DNA from: Methylocystis sp.
Lineage (GTDB): Bacteria > Pseudomonadota > Alphaproteobacteria > Rhizobiales > Beijerinckiaceae
DNA length: 53,578 nucleotides
Reading direction: 5' to 3'
Assembly: GCA_016178015.1 (NCBI GenBank)
Contig: JACOUB010000016.1
Location: 1-53,578 of the forward strand
Shown here: one piece after another, positions 1 through 9,294 of the stretch
Layout: every line of letters begins with the position of its first letter
Position numbering within the stretch: position 1 is the stretch's first letter
Made by a program: the position numbers and the translations under genes
The notes under the pieces: model-generated
Seen by the model: the letters and a program-made list of their open reading frames with translations, nothing else
Told to the model about the DNA's origin: nothing
Database searches by the model: none

Positions 1-736
1 CGAGCGCCTCAGACCAAAAATCTTGTCCCAATGTCGCTTCGCGATACGAGAAATGCTCCCGCAGAACGCCAAGCGCCGGTTGCGCCGCCGTTAAAAACTC
101 CGCTTCGCAATCGGCGAACGCCTCTTGCAGACAGACGACGCCGGCGAACGGCTCCGGGCGCAGGTCGTGCGGCAGCAACGCGTCGCCCACCGCTACGATA
201 GTTTCGATGTCGCGCGCAAACCAGCCGATCGTGTCGAGCGTTGCGGCGAGCGGGACGACGCCGTCCGAAGAGACGGCGCCGTGCGAAGGTCGAAAACCGA
301 AGACCCCGCAAAAGGCGGCGGGCGCGCGGCAGGAGCCGGCGGTGTCGGTGCCGAGCGCGAAATCGGCGAGCTGGGTGGCGACCGCGACCGCCGAGCCGGA
401 CGACGAGCCGCCCGGATGCCGGTCCTTGGCGGCCGGGTTGAGGGGCGTCCCGTAATGATGGTTGGCGCCGAGCAGGCTGTAAGCCATCTCATCCATGTGG
501 GTCTTGCCGGCAAGCCGCGCGCCGGCCGTCAGCAGCCGATCGACCGCGGGCGCGTCGATCCCGGCGGGCGCGTGACTTGCCGCCCAAGTCGGATTGCCGT
601 TGCGCGAGACGCATAAGGCGACGTCGATGTTGTCCTTCACCACGAAGGTTTTGCCGGTGAGCGCGCCCGCGCCGCCTTGTCGTCGGTCCAAGACGATGTC
701 GAGCGGAACGGCGATCGCGCCGAAAGCGTCTGCCAT
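1..736 (-). CDS. Amidase family protein, C-terminus beyond window
   Basis: This gene is read on the minus strand from an ATG at 736 and stays open to the window edge, giving 245 residues of an enzyme usually about 390-480 long. It matches the amidase-signature family, which hydrolyses amide bonds with a Ser-cisSer-Lys triad. Visible motifs are VVKD with Lys34, the glycine/serine stretch PGGSSSGSAVAVA at about 108-120 (cis-Ser), and GTDTAGSCRAPA with the probable nucleophile Ser135. No signal peptide is seen, so it should be cytosolic. It resembles the short AMI1-type amidases (indole-acetamide hydrolase-like) more than GatA, but the substrate cannot be read from sequence. It is divergent from the histidine kinase at 912. 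The missing C-terminus prevents finer assignment. Confidence 0.85.
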   Translation of the reverse strand, partial: MADAFGAIAVPLDIVLDRRQGGAGALTGKTFVVKDNIDVALCVSRNGNPTWAASHAPAGIDAPAVDRLLTAGARLAGKTHMDEMAYSLLGANHHYGTPLNPAAKDRHPGGSSSGSAVAVATQLADFALGTDTAGSCRAPAAFCGVFGFRPSHGAVSSDGVVPLAATLDTIGWFARDIETIVAVGDALLPHDLRPEPFAGVVCLQEAFADCEAEFLTAAQPALGVLREHFSYREATLGQDFWSEAL

Positions 737-911
737 GGGTGTCCTCGCGGGGGCGGTCGCACGCCTCCCGCCGATCATGCGCGACGTTCGCGCCTAAGCA
801 AATAAAATTGAGGCCGCGCGACCGCCCGACTTTTTTGCGACGCCCCGCAAGGCTTTTTCAACCACATGGGCCGCATAGTCGGGTCGGCTTAAGCATTAGA
901 GCGGCTCGCGC

Positions 912-2678
912 ATGCTTTCGAATGGCGTTTGGATCGTCTTGGCCGCCGCCGCCGGCTTGTTCCTGGCGGCCGCGGCGCTTATCCGTCGGCGCGCCCGGGC
1001 GCGCCGGCCCCGTGCGGTCGAGGCGGAGCTCGAGGCGCTGCGCGATGAAATCTGGGAGTTGCGCGCCGCCGCCGCCGCCAGAGACCGGGCGGAGGCCGCA
1101 AGTCTCGCCAAATCGCGGTTCCTTGCCGCCGTCAGCCACGAAATCCGCACGCCGCTCAACGGCATTCTGGGGCTGGCGCAATTGCTGGCGACGACGCAGC
1201 TCGACGCCGAGCAAGCAAGCTATGTCGACGCGATCGGCGCGTCGGGCCGCTCGCTGGCGCAGCTCATCGACGACATTCTCGATTTTTCCAAGATCGAGGC
1301 GGACAAGCTGGAGATCGCCCTCGAACCTTTCGCGCTGGCGCCGCTGGTCGAGGGCGTGGTCGAGCTGCTGGCGCCGCGCGCCCATGGCAAGGGCCTGGAG
1401 ATTGCCAGTTTGATCGCCCCGGACGCGCCGGCGCGAATGGTCGGCGACCCGGCGCGGCTGCGCCAGGTGCTCATCAACCTCGCCGGCAATGCGGTCAATT
1501 TCACCGCACACGGCGGCGTCGCCGTGCGCGTCGAGCGTCCGTCGCCGGAGGCGCTGGTTTTTAAGGTCAGCGACACCGGCCCGGGCATTGCGCTGCACGC
1601 ACGCGAGATCGTCTTTGAGGAGTTCGAACAGGGCGACGCGTCGGCGACGCGCCGGCACGGCGGCGCCGGCCTCGGCCTCGCCATTTCTCGCCGCCTCGCC
1701 CTGCTAATGGGCGGCAAGCTGGAGATCGCGGAAACCTCCAGCGCCGGCACGACCTTCGCCTTGACCCTGCCGTTGCGGCAAGACGACGCGCCGCTTGGCG
1801 CCCCGTCCGAAGAAAGCGTAGGGAGCCTCGCCGGGACACGCGCGCTTATCGTCGCCCGCACGATTTTCGAGGCGCCGTTGCTCGCGTCCGTTTTGCGTTC
1901 GGCCGGCGCCGGCGCCGAGATCGCCGCGGGGGAAAGGCCGGGCCTCGAACGTCTCGCGGCGGCGGCGCCGTTCAGCGCGGTCATCGTCGATTGCGCCCTG
2001 GGCGAGGCCGCCACGGAGCGCCTCGCGGCGGCCGCGCGCGAAGCCAACGCCGGCCGCATCTTCGTTTTGTTCTCGCCGTTGGAGCGCCGCGCGTTCGGCG
2101 CCGCGGCGCTGCGCTGCTTCGACGGCTGGCTGGTGAAGCCGGTGCGCGCCGCGTCGCTCATCGAGCGTCTTTGCCCCGTCGCGCCGCCGGCGCCGGAGAC
2201 CAGCGCTCCCGCCGCCGCGCCGACCTTGTGCGGCCTGCATGTCCTGGTCGCGGAGGACAACGAGATCAACGCGCTCATCGCCTGCCGCTGCCTCGCCAAG
2301 CTCGGCGCGCTGGTGACGCGGGCCGAAAACGGCGCGCGCGCCGTGGAGGCGGCGCAGGACGCCATCGACGGCCGCATTGCGCCGTTCGACGTAATCCTCA
2401 TGGACCTGTTCATGCCCGAGCTCGACGGACTGGAGGCGGCGCGCCGCATACGTCTGGCCGCCGCCCGCGCCGGCGCCCCGCGCACGCCGATCCTCGCCTT
2501 GACGGCGAGCGCCCAGGAAGAAGACGCGCGCGCCGCGCGGGCCGCCGGCGTCGACGCCGTGCTCGCCAAGCCGGTCGATTTCGCAGCGCTCGGGCAGGCG
2601 ATCGAGCGGCTTGCCGCCGCCTCGCCGATCCTGCGCGTCCAGGGACGCAGCGCCGCGAAGGTTCGCGAGGCAAGTTGA
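912..2678 (+). CDS. Hybrid sensor histidine kinase with two receiver domains
   Basis: The 588-residue protein starts with one membrane segment (about 5-24) and a short coiled linker, with no recognisable sensor domain. Next come a HisKA domain with H-box [10 protein letters not shown] (phospho-acceptor His76), a HATPase_c domain with N-box ([14 protein letters not shown]), G1 (DTGPGIA) and G2 (GAGLGLAIS), a divergent receiver-like stretch (about 305-425), and a typical C-terminal receiver with phospho-acceptor Asp498 in [12 protein letters not shown] and the conserved Lys of LAKPVD. The first receiver lacks the acidic pair and the phospho-Asp context, so it is probably a pseudo-receiver. The family relays phosphate from His to Asp and on to a separate phosphotransfer or response-regulator protein; none is encoded nearby, so the pathway is unknown. 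Confidence 0.9.
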   Translation: MLSNGVWIVLAAAAGLFLAAAALIRRRARARRPRAVEAELEALRDEIWELRAAAAARDRAEAASLAKSRFLAAVSHEIRTPLNGILGLAQLLATTQLDAEQASYVDAIGASGRSLAQLIDDILDFSKIEADKLEIALEPFALAPLVEGVVELLAPRAHGKGLEIASLIAPDAPARMVGDPARLRQVLINLAGNAVNFTAHGGVAVRVERPSPEALVFKVSDTGPGIALHAREIVFEEFEQGDASATRRHGGAGLGLAISRRLALLMGGKLEIAETSSAGTTFALTLPLRQDDAPLGAPSEESVGSLAGTRALIVARTIFEAPLLASVLRSAGAGAEIAAGERPGLERLAAAAPFSAVIVDCALGEAATERLAAAAREANAGRIFVLFSPLERRAFGAAALRCFDGWLVKPVRAASLIERLCPVAPPAPETSAPAAAPTLCGLHVLVAEDNEINALIACRCLAKLGALVTRAENGARAVEAAQDAIDGRIAPFDVILMDLFMPELDGLEAARRIRLAAARAGAPRTPILALTASAQEEDARAARAAGVDAVLAKPVDFAALGQAIERLAAASPILRVQGRSAAKVREAS

Positions 2679-2806
2679 GAGGCGACGCTGTCCTGCGCTT
2701 CGCCGCCGCCACAAAAGCAGCTATTTTGCCAAGGCTCCCGGCTAAATATCGTCGCCAAACGCTTGCAGGCAGGTTTGTGGTAGGCGAGGTCAACGAGAGG
2801 TGCAGC

Positions 2807-3010
2807 ATGAACTCACAAATCACAGGATTAAGAGTGGCGGCTGTCGTGTTCGGGCTGGCGTCCACAGCCCAACTGGCGAGGCTGGTGATACAGCCCGATG
2901 TGCTGGTGGCCGGTCACCTGATGCCGTTATGGCCGAGCGGGCTGGCCTTCGTGATCTTGGGCGGCCTGAGTCTCTGGATGTGGAGATTAGCTCGCACGCC
3001 GACCAAATGA
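2807..3010 (+). CDS. Small two-helix membrane protein, unknown function
   Basis: A 67-residue ORF starts at an ATG preceded by GAGAGG about 6 bases upstream. It encodes two hydrophobic segments, around residues 7-27 and 36-58, separated by a short loop with His and Pro, and ends in a basic tail (WRLARTPTK). This is the pattern of a small inner-membrane protein. I do not recognise the family. It lies 128 bases after the kinase on the same strand and could be co-transcribed with it, but no functional link is visible. A REP pair follows it at 3057-3111. Confidence 0.6.
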   Translation: MNSQITGLRVAAVVFGLASTAQLARLVIQPDVLVAGHLMPLWPSGLAFVILGGLSLWMWRLARTPTK

Positions 3011-3056
3011 ACGAGCCCTAGTCGTTGGTAAACCGCCGTGCGGAGGGCGAATTTTT

Positions 3057-3111
3057 GGACCGCGAGCCTTCAGGCTCGCTCGGTTCTTGCGAGCCTGAAG
3101 GCTCGCGGTCC
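3057..3111. repeat. REP pair (BIME-like), copy 1
   Basis: Two 23-base units face each other: 3057-3079 reads GGACC then a hairpin with stem GCGAGCC and loop TTCA, and 3089-3111 is its exact reverse complement, separated by 9 bases. The same unit occurs at 8839, 22504 and on both sides of the transposase gene at 40895. It lies between the small membrane protein and the rpmI promoter. Confidence 0.9.
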
Positions 3112-3123
3112 GCAAAGGACACC

Positions 3124-3153
3124 TTGCCTTATCCCTGATCCTTCGCTTATAAG
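3124..3153 (+). promoter_or_regulatory. Possible sigma-70 promoter for rpmI-rplT
   Basis: TTGCCT at 3124-3129 and TATAAG at 3148-3153 are spaced by 18 bases and lie about 120 bases upstream of the rpmI start. This is read by eye from consensus similarity; no transcription start is known, and the long leader could hold ribosomal-protein feedback control. Confidence 0.35.
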
Positions 3154-3270
3154 CGCGGCTTCGAACCGCCCGGCCGGTGATGGGCTGCCGTGGCGGCTCT
3201 TTTCGCTCGCGCGAACAGCGCTGGCTCGTGCAGCGCTTCAAATGACGGGCTTGACGCCCAGGAGAGCAAA

Positions 3271-3471
3271 ATGCCCAAACTGAAAACCAAATCAGGCGCC
3301 AAGAAACGCTTTAAGCTCACCGGTTCCGGCAAGGTCCTTTACGCCCAAAAGGGCAAGCGCCACGGCATGATCAAACGCACCAACAAGCAGATCAGAAACT
3401 TGCGCGGGACCGCCGTTCTGTTCAAGACCGACGGCGACAACGTGAAAAAATACTTCCTGCCCAACGGCTGA
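3271..3471 (+). CDS. rpmI: 50S ribosomal protein L35
   Basis: A 66-residue, strongly basic protein of the usual L35 length, beginning [15 protein letters not shown] and containing [14 protein letters not shown]. It is a late-assembling protein of the large ribosomal subunit. The start is fixed by GGAG ten bases upstream and by homology of the N-terminus. rplT follows after 29 bases, the standard pairing. infC, which often precedes rpmI, is not in front of it here, and pheST, often following rplT in related bacteria, is also absent, so the usual infC-rpmI-rplT-pheST block is broken up. Confidence 0.98.
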   Translation: MPKLKTKSGAKKRFKLTGSGKVLYAQKGKRHGMIKRTNKQIRNLRGTAVLFKTDGDNVKKYFLPNG

Positions 3472-3500
3472 AAACCGACTGATTTTAAAGGAGTTTCGTC

Positions 3501-3866
3501 ATGGCTCGGGTCAAGCGCGGCGTCACGTCGCACGCCAAGCACAAGAAGACCTTGAAGGCCGCCAAGGGGTTCTACGGCCGCCGCAAGAACACGATCCGCG
3601 CCGCCAAGGCCGCCGTCGACCGCTCGATGCAATACGCGACGCGCGACCGCAAGGCCAAGAAGCGCGTGTTTCGCGCTTTGTGGATTCAACGCCTCAACGG
3701 CGCCGTGCGCCAATTCGGGCTGACATACAGCCGCTTCATCGACGGCCTCGCCAAGGCGGGCGTTGCGATCGACCGCAAGGTGCTCTCGGAGCTCGCCATC
3801 CGCGAGCCGGCCGCCTTCCAGGCGATCGTCGAGAAGGCCAAGGCCGCGCTACCGAAAGCGGCCTAA
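3501..3866 (+). CDS. rplT: 50S ribosomal protein L20
   Basis: A 121-residue basic protein with the L20 pattern: N-terminal [15 protein letters not shown] extension that penetrates 23S rRNA, then the helical [13 protein letters not shown] region and the globular domain with [14 protein letters not shown]20 is needed early in large-subunit assembly and in many bacteria represses its own operon by binding the leader mRNA; whether that occurs here is not visible. The start is supported by AAAGGAG 6-7 bases upstream of the ATG. It forms an operon with rpmI. Confidence 0.98.
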   Translation: MARVKRGVTSHAKHKKTLKAAKGFYGRRKNTIRAAKAAVDRSMQYATRDRKAKKRVFRALWIQRLNGAVRQFGLTYSRFIDGLAKAGVAIDRKVLSELAIREPAAFQAIVEKAKAALPKAA

Positions 3867-4028
3867 AGGCGAAGCAGAGACCCGGCGGTTTGCGGCTTAG
3901 TTTGCAGGCCAGTCGAGGATCGCCGCCGGCTGGGCCGCGCCTCCGTTTGCAATGTGCGCCGCTTGCCATCTTGCGCGGCCGCGATAGATGCGCAGCAGGC
4001 CTGAAGCGCAGTCGAAAAAGGCGGCCCC

Positions 4029-4286
4029 ATGCTGGCGCAACAAAGCCTCCTCTACGTGCTGATCGTCGGCCTCGTCGCGGGGTGGCTGGCGGCGAAATTC
4101 GTTCGTGGGAGCGGTCTGGGGTTGGTCGGCGACATCGTCGTCGGCGTGGTCGGCTCCTATCTCGGACACTTGCTGCTGCCCCAAGCGGGCGTCAATCTTG
4201 GCACAGGCATCGGCGCGACCATCGTCGTCGCGGCGATCGGGGCGAGCGTTCTGCTGTTTCTCGTCAGGTTGGTGCGAAGACTATGA
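4029..4286 (+). CDS. GlsB/YeaQ/YmgE-family small membrane protein
   Basis: This 85-residue protein has three hydrophobic segments rich in Gly (about 5-22, 30-50 and 60-82), matching the transglycosylase-associated (GlsB/YeaQ/YmgE) family of small inner-membrane proteins often linked with envelope or general stress. The stretch LIVGLVAGWLAAKFVRGSGLG is typical. Its biochemical role is not established. It converges with grpE, whose stop lies 31 bases away on the other strand. Confidence 0.8.
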   Translation: MLAQQSLLYVLIVGLVAGWLAAKFVRGSGLGLVGDIVVGVVGSYLGHLLLPQAGVNLGTGIGATIVVAAIGASVLLFLVRLVRRL

Positions 4287-4317
4287 CGCCGCAGCGCCGT
4301 CGACGCAGCGCCGCTCT

Positions 4318-4953
4318 TTACGCCGCCTTGGGGCCGCCGCGCGCCACGCCGACCTTGGCCGGACGCAGCACGCGCTCGCCGATCTGATAACCCTGCTCGA
4401 CGACCTGCGCCACCGTGCCGCTGGGCAGGGTCTCATCGACGATCTCGAACAGCGCCTCGTGCAGGTTGGGGTCGAAGCGCTGGCCTTGCGCCTCGATCTT
4501 CTTGATCCCGAACCGGCCGAGGCGCGCCAGAAAGTCGCGCTCCGTCACTTCGACGCCCTCGATGAACGCCGCGACGGCAGGCTCGAGGTTTTCGCGTGAA
4601 GCGGGCGGCAGGCTCTCGGCGGCGCGGCGCAGATTATCGGCGCAAGCCAGCATTTCGCGGGCGAAATTGGCAATCCCATAGGTCTTCGCGTCGGCTGCCT
4701 CGCGTTCGGTGCGCCGCCGCAGGTTCTCCATTTCCGCCAGAACGCGCAGCACCCTGTCCTTGAGGCCGGCGTTTTCGGCGTAGAGATTTTCCAGCTCGGT
4801 GAAGGGTTCGGGCTCGGCGATGTCGGACTCGGCCCCCGGTTGCGCCAGCGAGGAGGTCACGTCCTTGCCGCCCTCGGCCTGCGTCTTCGCCGCCGCGTCG
4901 TCCGGCGTCGTCAGGTTTTTCTTGGAGTGGCTCATGATCTGTCCATTGCCCAT
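4318..4953 (-). CDS. grpE: Nucleotide exchange factor GrpE
   Basis: GrpE releases ADP from DnaK in the Hsp70 folding cycle and acts as a dimer in the cytosol. The 211-residue protein has an acidic disordered N-terminus, a long helix (AENAGLKDRVLRVLAEMENLRRRTERE) and a C-terminal beta domain with ITERDFLARLGRFGIKKIEA-like sequence and the conserved FDPNLHEALFE. The ATG at 4953 is chosen because GGGGAGG lies 5 bases upstream; a second ATG at 4935 is possible, and the reading frame open further upstream overlaps glnD and is unlikely to be used. It lies 37 bases after glnD on the same strand and may be transcribed with it. dnaK and dnaJ are not in the window. Confidence 0.96.
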   Translation of the reverse strand: MGNGQIMSHSKKNLTTPDDAAAKTQAEGGKDVTSSLAQPGAESDIAEPEPFTELENLYAENAGLKDRVLRVLAEMENLRRRTEREAADAKTYGIANFAREMLACADNLRRAAESLPPASRENLEPAVAAFIEGVEVTERDFLARLGRFGIKKIEAQGQRFDPNLHEALFEIVDETLPSGTVAQVVEQGYQIGERVLRPAKVGVARGGPKAA

Positions 4954-4990
4954 CGAAACCTCCCCGATATCAGGGATGGCGCTGCGGAAA

Positions 4991-7771
4991 TCAAGTCGGC
5001 GCGAAAACCTCCAGCAATTTGCTCTTGATGGTCGCCTGACGGGCCGGCGAGACGATCTTGCCGCCGGTGAGATCGGTGACATAGAAGGCGTCGACGGCCT
5101 TCTCGCCGAAGGTCACGATATGGGCCGAGCGGATGTCGAGACTGAGGTTCGAAATGGCGTTGGTGAGGTCGAACAGCAGCCCCTCGCGATCCAGTCCAGA
5201 CACCTCGATGACGGTCGAAATGTTCGAAAGGCTGTTGTCCAGCACCACCTCGGGAGCGATGGCGAAGGCCGAGGCCGGGGCTCTGACATGGGCGCTGCGC
5301 GCTTTGATCGCCTCGGAGATGACGATTTCGCCGCGCAGCGCCTTCTCTATGAAATTCGCGATGCGTCGCCCGCGGCGCAATTCGTCGTCGTCGAAATCGA
5401 AGGCGCGCGAGAAGAAGATGGTGTCGAGGGCGAGGCCGTCGGCTGTGGTGAAGATATGGGCGTCGACGATGTTGGCGCCGCTTGCCGCGCAGGCGCCCGC
5501 GATCGTGGACAGCAGCCGACGGTGGTCTTGCGCGATCACCGTCAGTTCCGTCACGCCCCGCGCGTGATCCAAATCGACGGCGGTGACGAGCGGCGCGGCG
5601 GCGTCGCGCAAATCGCGCAACAGCGCGGCGTGCCTGATCTTGCGCGGCAGATCGGCTTTCAGCCAGTAGGCCGGATAGTGACGCTGCGCGTAAGCGTCGA
5701 ACTCGGCCGCGCTCCAGTCGCCTAGGGCGGCGCGCAATTCCTCTTTCGCTTGGGCGACGCGGCTCTTGCGGTCAACCGCCGAATGACCGCCGCCGAGCAC
5801 CACTTCGGTCTCCCAATACAAGACGCGCAACAGTTGGTATTTCCAGGCGTCCAGCACGCCGGGACCGACCGCGCTGATGTCGCAAACGGTCAACACGAGC
5901 AGCATTTTGAGCCGCTCCATCGTTTGCACGAGCGCGGCGAAGGTCTGGATCGTGCGCCGATCGGCGAGGTCGCGGCTCTGCGCGACGCTCGACATGGCGA
6001 GATGGTGCTCGACGAGCCAGGCCACGCTGTCTGTTTCGGCTTGCTCAAATCCGAGGCGCGGCGCGAGAGCGCGCGCGACCTCGGCGCCGGCGAGCGAATG
6101 GTCTTGCTCGCGACCCTTGCCGATGTCGTGCAGGAACAGGGCGAGATAGAGCACCTTGCGGTTGGCGATGGTCGGCAGAATGTCGCTGGCCAGCGGCGGA
6201 TTTTCCACGCGTCGGCGCGACTCGAGATCTGCGAGCGCTCCGACCGCGCGTAACAGATGTTCGTCGACGGTATAGTGATGATACATATTAAATTGCATCA
6301 TCGCGACGATGCGTCCGAATTCCGGAATGAACCGCCCGAGCACGCCGGCTTCGTTCATCCGCCGCAATACGGTTTCGGTCAACTCGCACGAGAGAAGAAT
6401 TTCGAGAAACAGCCGGTTGGCTTCCTCATTGGCGCGCAGCTCGGCGTCGATCTTGCGCAAGGACCGCGTCACGGCGCGCAGGGCGTCCGGGTGGATGGCC
6501 AATCCGTAGTGATCGGCCATCCAGAACAGCTTGATGACGTTGATGGGATCGCGTTTGAAAAGGTCGGCGTCGGCGACGCTCACCCGGTCGTGATCGATTG
6601 AGAAAGCGCCGGCCGGAATCTTCGCGGGTCGGCGTTGCAAACGGCCGATGAACCGATCGAGCATGGCGCGCGGCTTGGCTTCGCGTTCCTCCAGCGCGGC
6701 GCAGACGATCGCCGTCAGATCGCCGACGTCCTTGGCGACAAGAAAGTAGTGCTTCATGAATCGTTCGATGCGCGAGAGGCCGCTGCGGTCGTGATAGCCG
6801 AGCCGTTCCGCGATGACCGGCTGCAAGTCGAAGGAGAGACGCTCCTCGGCGCGTCCGGTGGCAAAATGCAAATGGCAGCGCACGCGCCACAAGAACTCCT
6901 CGCATCGCTGGAACAGACTGAGTTCGGCGCGCGTGAACAGACCCGCCTCGACAAGTTCCGCCGGCTCGCGGACGCGATAGACGTATTTGGCGATCCAGAA
7001 CAGCGTATTGAGATCACGCAGCCCGCCTTTGCCTTCCTTGACGTTGGGCTCGACGACATAGCGTGAGGCGCCGGCGCGGTTCACGCGCACGTCGCGCTCC
7101 GCCAATTTGGCGGCGACGAAATCGCGCGCGTTGGCGCGTCCGACCCCGCGACTGAAACTTTCCACGAGCTCGCGGAAGAGCGCCGCATTGCCGAGAATGA
7201 AGCGCGCCTCGAGGATCGTGGTGCGGATCGTCATGTCGGCCTTGGCCTGGCGCAGACATTCCGCCACCGATCGGCTCGCGTGCCCGACCTTCTGCCGCAA
7301 ATCCCACAACACATAGAGGATCGCCTCGACCACGCTCTCGCCCCATGGCGTCTGCTTGTAGGGAAGCAAGAACAGAAGATCGATGTCGGAGCCGGGCGCC
7401 AAGGTTCCGCGTCCGTAGCCGCCCACGGCGACGATCGTCAGACGTTCGCCGAAGGTCGGGTTGTCGACGACATAGACGTAGCGCACCACATAGTCGTAGA
7501 TCGCGCCGACGATCTCGTCTTGGAGATCGGACAAGAACCGCGCGCAAACCGTTCCCTTGCCCCCTGTCTTGAGGAGCGTTCGCGCTTTCGCGCGGCCGGC
7601 GGCGAGCGCCGCGCGCAAGAGAGCGACGACGGCGGCGCGCAACGCGTCGCTCGTCTTCGCTGCGCCGCCAAGACCCGCGATCTTCTCGCCAAGCTCGGCG
7701 CGCAAGCCCGCCACGCTCGGCGCCGGCGTCTCGAACGTGGCGAAAACGTCGCGCGGCGCAAGCGTATCCAT
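4991..7771 (-). CDS. glnD: Bifunctional uridylyltransferase/uridylyl-removing enzyme GlnD
   Basis: GlnD is the primary glutamine sensor: it uridylylates PII proteins when glutamine is low and removes UMP when it is high. The 926-residue protein has the nucleotidyltransferase domain with GGYGRGTLAPGSDIDLLFLL, a GlnD-specific helical region, an HD hydrolase domain with LHDIGKGREQDH, and two C-terminal ACT domains (around DHRRLLSTIAGACAASGAN and LDREGLLFDLTNAISN). All main catalytic motifs look intact. The ATG at 7771 is preferred because GGAG is 4 bases upstream; an in-frame ATG at 7789 overlaps the gshB stop. The order gshB, glnD, grpE suggests one transcript. It is a regulatory companion of the nitrogen-PTS gene at the far end of the window, but not linked to it. 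Confidence 0.97.
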   Translation of the reverse strand: MDTLAPRDVFATFETPAPSVAGLRAELGEKIAGLGGAAKTSDALRAAVVALLRAALAAGRAKARTLLKTGGKGTVCARFLSDLQDEIVGAIYDYVVRYVYVVDNPTFGERLTIVAVGGYGRGTLAPGSDIDLLFLLPYKQTPWGESVVEAILYVLWDLRQKVGHASRSVAECLRQAKADMTIRTTILEARFILGNAALFRELVESFSRGVGRANARDFVAAKLAERDVRVNRAGASRYVVEPNVKEGKGGLRDLNTLFWIAKYVYRVREPAELVEAGLFTRAELSLFQRCEEFLWRVRCHLHFATGRAEERLSFDLQPVIAERLGYHDRSGLSRIERFMKHYFLVAKDVGDLTAIVCAALEEREAKPRAMLDRFIGRLQRRPAKIPAGAFSIDHDRVSVADADLFKRDPINVIKLFWMADHYGLAIHPDALRAVTRSLRKIDAELRANEEANRLFLEILLSCELTETVLRRMNEAGVLGRFIPEFGRIVAMMQFNMYHHYTVDEHLLRAVGALADLESRRRVENPPLASDILPTIANRKVLYLALFLHDIGKGREQDHSLAGAEVARALAPRLGFEQAETDSVAWLVEHHLAMSSVAQSRDLADRRTIQTFAALVQTMERLKMLLVLTVCDISAVGPGVLDAWKYQLLRVLYWETEVVLGGGHSAVDRKSRVAQAKEELRAALGDWSAAEFDAYAQRHYPAYWLKADLPRKIRHAALLRDLRDAAAPLVTAVDLDHARGVTELTVIAQDHRRLLSTIAGACAASGANIVDAHIFTTADGLALDTIFFSRAFDFDDDELRRGRRIANFIEKALRGEIVISEAIKARSAHVRAPASAFAIAPEVVLDNSLSNISTVIEVSGLDREGLLFDLTNAISNLSLDIRSAHIVTFGEKAVDAFYVTDLTGGKIVSPARQATIKSKLLEVFAPT

Positions 7772-7781
7772 GGCGCTCCAT

Positions 7782-8738
7782 TCAACCATTGTCGCGTAGC
7801 ACACGAAGTTTCGACAAGATGGCGTCGAAAATGGGGGCGGCAAGATCCGGACCGCCGAGCCTGCGCAGGGCGCGCAAGCCAGTGGGCGACGTGACGTTGA
7901 TCTCGGTGAGGTAGCCGTCGATGACGTCGATGCCGACAAACAGCAGTCCGCGCTTCTTCAACTCCGGACCAAGGTGCGCGCATATCGTCTGCTCGCGCTC
8001 GGTGAGCTGCGTCGCCGCCGCGGCGCCGCCGCGCGCCATGTTGGAGCGAATGTCGTCCTCGGCCGGAATGCGGTTGATCGCGCCCAAGGCTTCGCCGTCG
8101 ACGAGCAGGATGCGCTTGTCGCCCTGACTGACGGCAGGCAGGAAACGTTGCACGACCCAGGGCTCGCGGAACGTCGTCTGAAAGAGATCGAACAGCGAGC
8201 GGAAATTGGGATCGCGGCGCGCCACCTTGAACACGCTCGCCCCGCCATGGCCATAGAGGGGCTTCATGACGATTTCGCCGTGTTCGGCGCGGAACGCCTC
8301 GATCGCCGCCAGGTCGCGCGTCAGCAAAGTGGGCGGCATGAGGTCGGCAAATTGCATGACGAACACTTTTTCGGGCGCGTTGCGGACCTGCGCCGGATCG
8401 TTCACGACGAGCACGCGCGACTGGATCTGCTCGAGAAAATGCGTCGAGGTGATGTAGGCGAGATCGAAGGGCGGATCCTGCCTCAGCAGCACCACATCGA
8501 GGGTGGAAAGATCGACCAAGCGCTCCGGGCCGAGGTCGTAATAGCGGGAGGGGTTGTCCCATACCGTTACGCTATGCATGGGAGCGGTCAATTTCCGGCC
8601 GTTAAGAGAGAGGCGATCGGGCGTGTAATAGGAGAGCCGGCAACTGCGTTTTTGCGCCTCGAGCATCAGCGCGAACGTCGAATCGCCCGCGAAATTGATT
8701 TTATTCTGAGGGTCCATCTGGACCGCGACCTCGAGCAT
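7782..8738 (-). CDS. gshB: Glutathione synthetase
   Basis: GshB is an ATP-grasp ligase that joins glycine to gamma-glutamylcysteine. The 318-residue protein begins MLEVAVQMDPQNKINFAGDS, as in other GshB proteins, has the N-terminal preATP-grasp domain, then the ATP-grasp with EIVMKPLYGHGGASVFKV and GDKRILLVDGEALGAINR, and the C-terminal INVTSPTGLRAL that forms the metal/glycine site. The ATG at 8738 is chosen by homology; a second in-frame ATG lies at 8717. glnD follows with its start next to the gshB stop, indicating coupling. Glutathione is also relevant to formaldehyde stress in methylotrophs, but that is inference here. Confidence 0.96.
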   Translation of the reverse strand: MLEVAVQMDPQNKINFAGDSTFALMLEAQKRSCRLSYYTPDRLSLNGRKLTAPMHSVTVWDNPSRYYDLGPERLVDLSTLDVVLLRQDPPFDLAYITSTHFLEQIQSRVLVVNDPAQVRNAPEKVFVMQFADLMPPTLLTRDLAAIEAFRAEHGEIVMKPLYGHGGASVFKVARRDPNFRSLFDLFQTTFREPWVVQRFLPAVSQGDKRILLVDGEALGAINRIPAEDDIRSNMARGGAAAATQLTEREQTICAHLGPELKKRGLLFVGIDVIDGYLTEINVTSPTGLRALRRLGGPDLAAPIFDAILSKLRVLRDNG

Positions 8739-8838
8739 GAAGAGCGCCTTTTGTTGATTTGTCGGGAAACATCGAGGCAATATCGCGTTTTCAATCGGCG
8801 CGAAAGCGCCGAACTCGCGCCGGGCAGGGTGCTCTCGC

Positions 8839-8908
8839 GGACCGCGAGCCTTCAGGCTCGCATTCCCGGCGTCGCTCGAACGCGTGCGAGCCTGAAGGCT
8901 CGCGGTCC
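8839..8908. repeat. REP pair (BIME-like), copy 2
   Basis: Units at 8839-8861 and 8886-8908 face each other with a 24-base spacer, identical in the core to copy 1. The pair fills the gap between yraN and gshB, inside a likely rsmI-yraN-gshB-glnD transcript, where it could act as an mRNA stability or partial termination element. Confidence 0.9.
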
Positions 8909-8913
8909 GACGA

Positions 8914-9294
8914 CTACCCGATCCGCAACTCCATCGCCGCTTCGATATGCAGCGGCAGGCGCCCCTTCGCGATGAACACCGCGTCGGCGCGCAGCGTATG
9001 ATCGGCCGCCCATGGATTGGCGGCGAGCCACTTGGCCGCCGCCCGCGAGAACCGCCGGCGCTTTTGCCAGGTGATCGACGTCATCGCGTCCTCGAGCTCG
9101 CCGCGCGCCTTCACTTCCACGAAGGCGATGGTGCGGCCGCGCCTGGCGATGATGTCCACCTCGCCGTCGCGGGCGCGGTAACGGCGGGCCAGGATCTTAT
9201 AGAACTTGCAGGTCAGCCACAGCGCCGCGAGCGTTTCCGCGCGCAAGCCGCCGCGATGGCGGGCGCGGCGCGCTTCTGTGGGGACGCGGCTCAT
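8914..9294 (-). CDS. YraN/UPF0102 family nuclease-like protein
   Basis: The 126-residue protein belongs to the UPF0102 (YraN) family, which has a restriction-endonuclease-like fold. The diagnostic core is ILARRYRARDGEVDIIARRG followed by IAFVEVKAR, giving the E...D...ExK arrangement of the fold; the family role is not settled, with Holliday-junction resolvase-type activity proposed. The start overlaps the rsmI stop (ATGA at 9291-9294), and the rsmI-yraN pairing is conserved in many bacteria, including the E. coli yraL-yraM-yraN region. The REP pair begins 5 bases 3' of the stop codon. Confidence 0.9.
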   Translation of the reverse strand: MSRVPTEARRARHRGGLRAETLAALWLTCKFYKILARRYRARDGEVDIIARRGRTIAFVEVKARGELEDAMTSITWQKRRRFSRAAAKWLAANPWAADHTLRADAVFIAKGRLPLHIEAAMELRIG

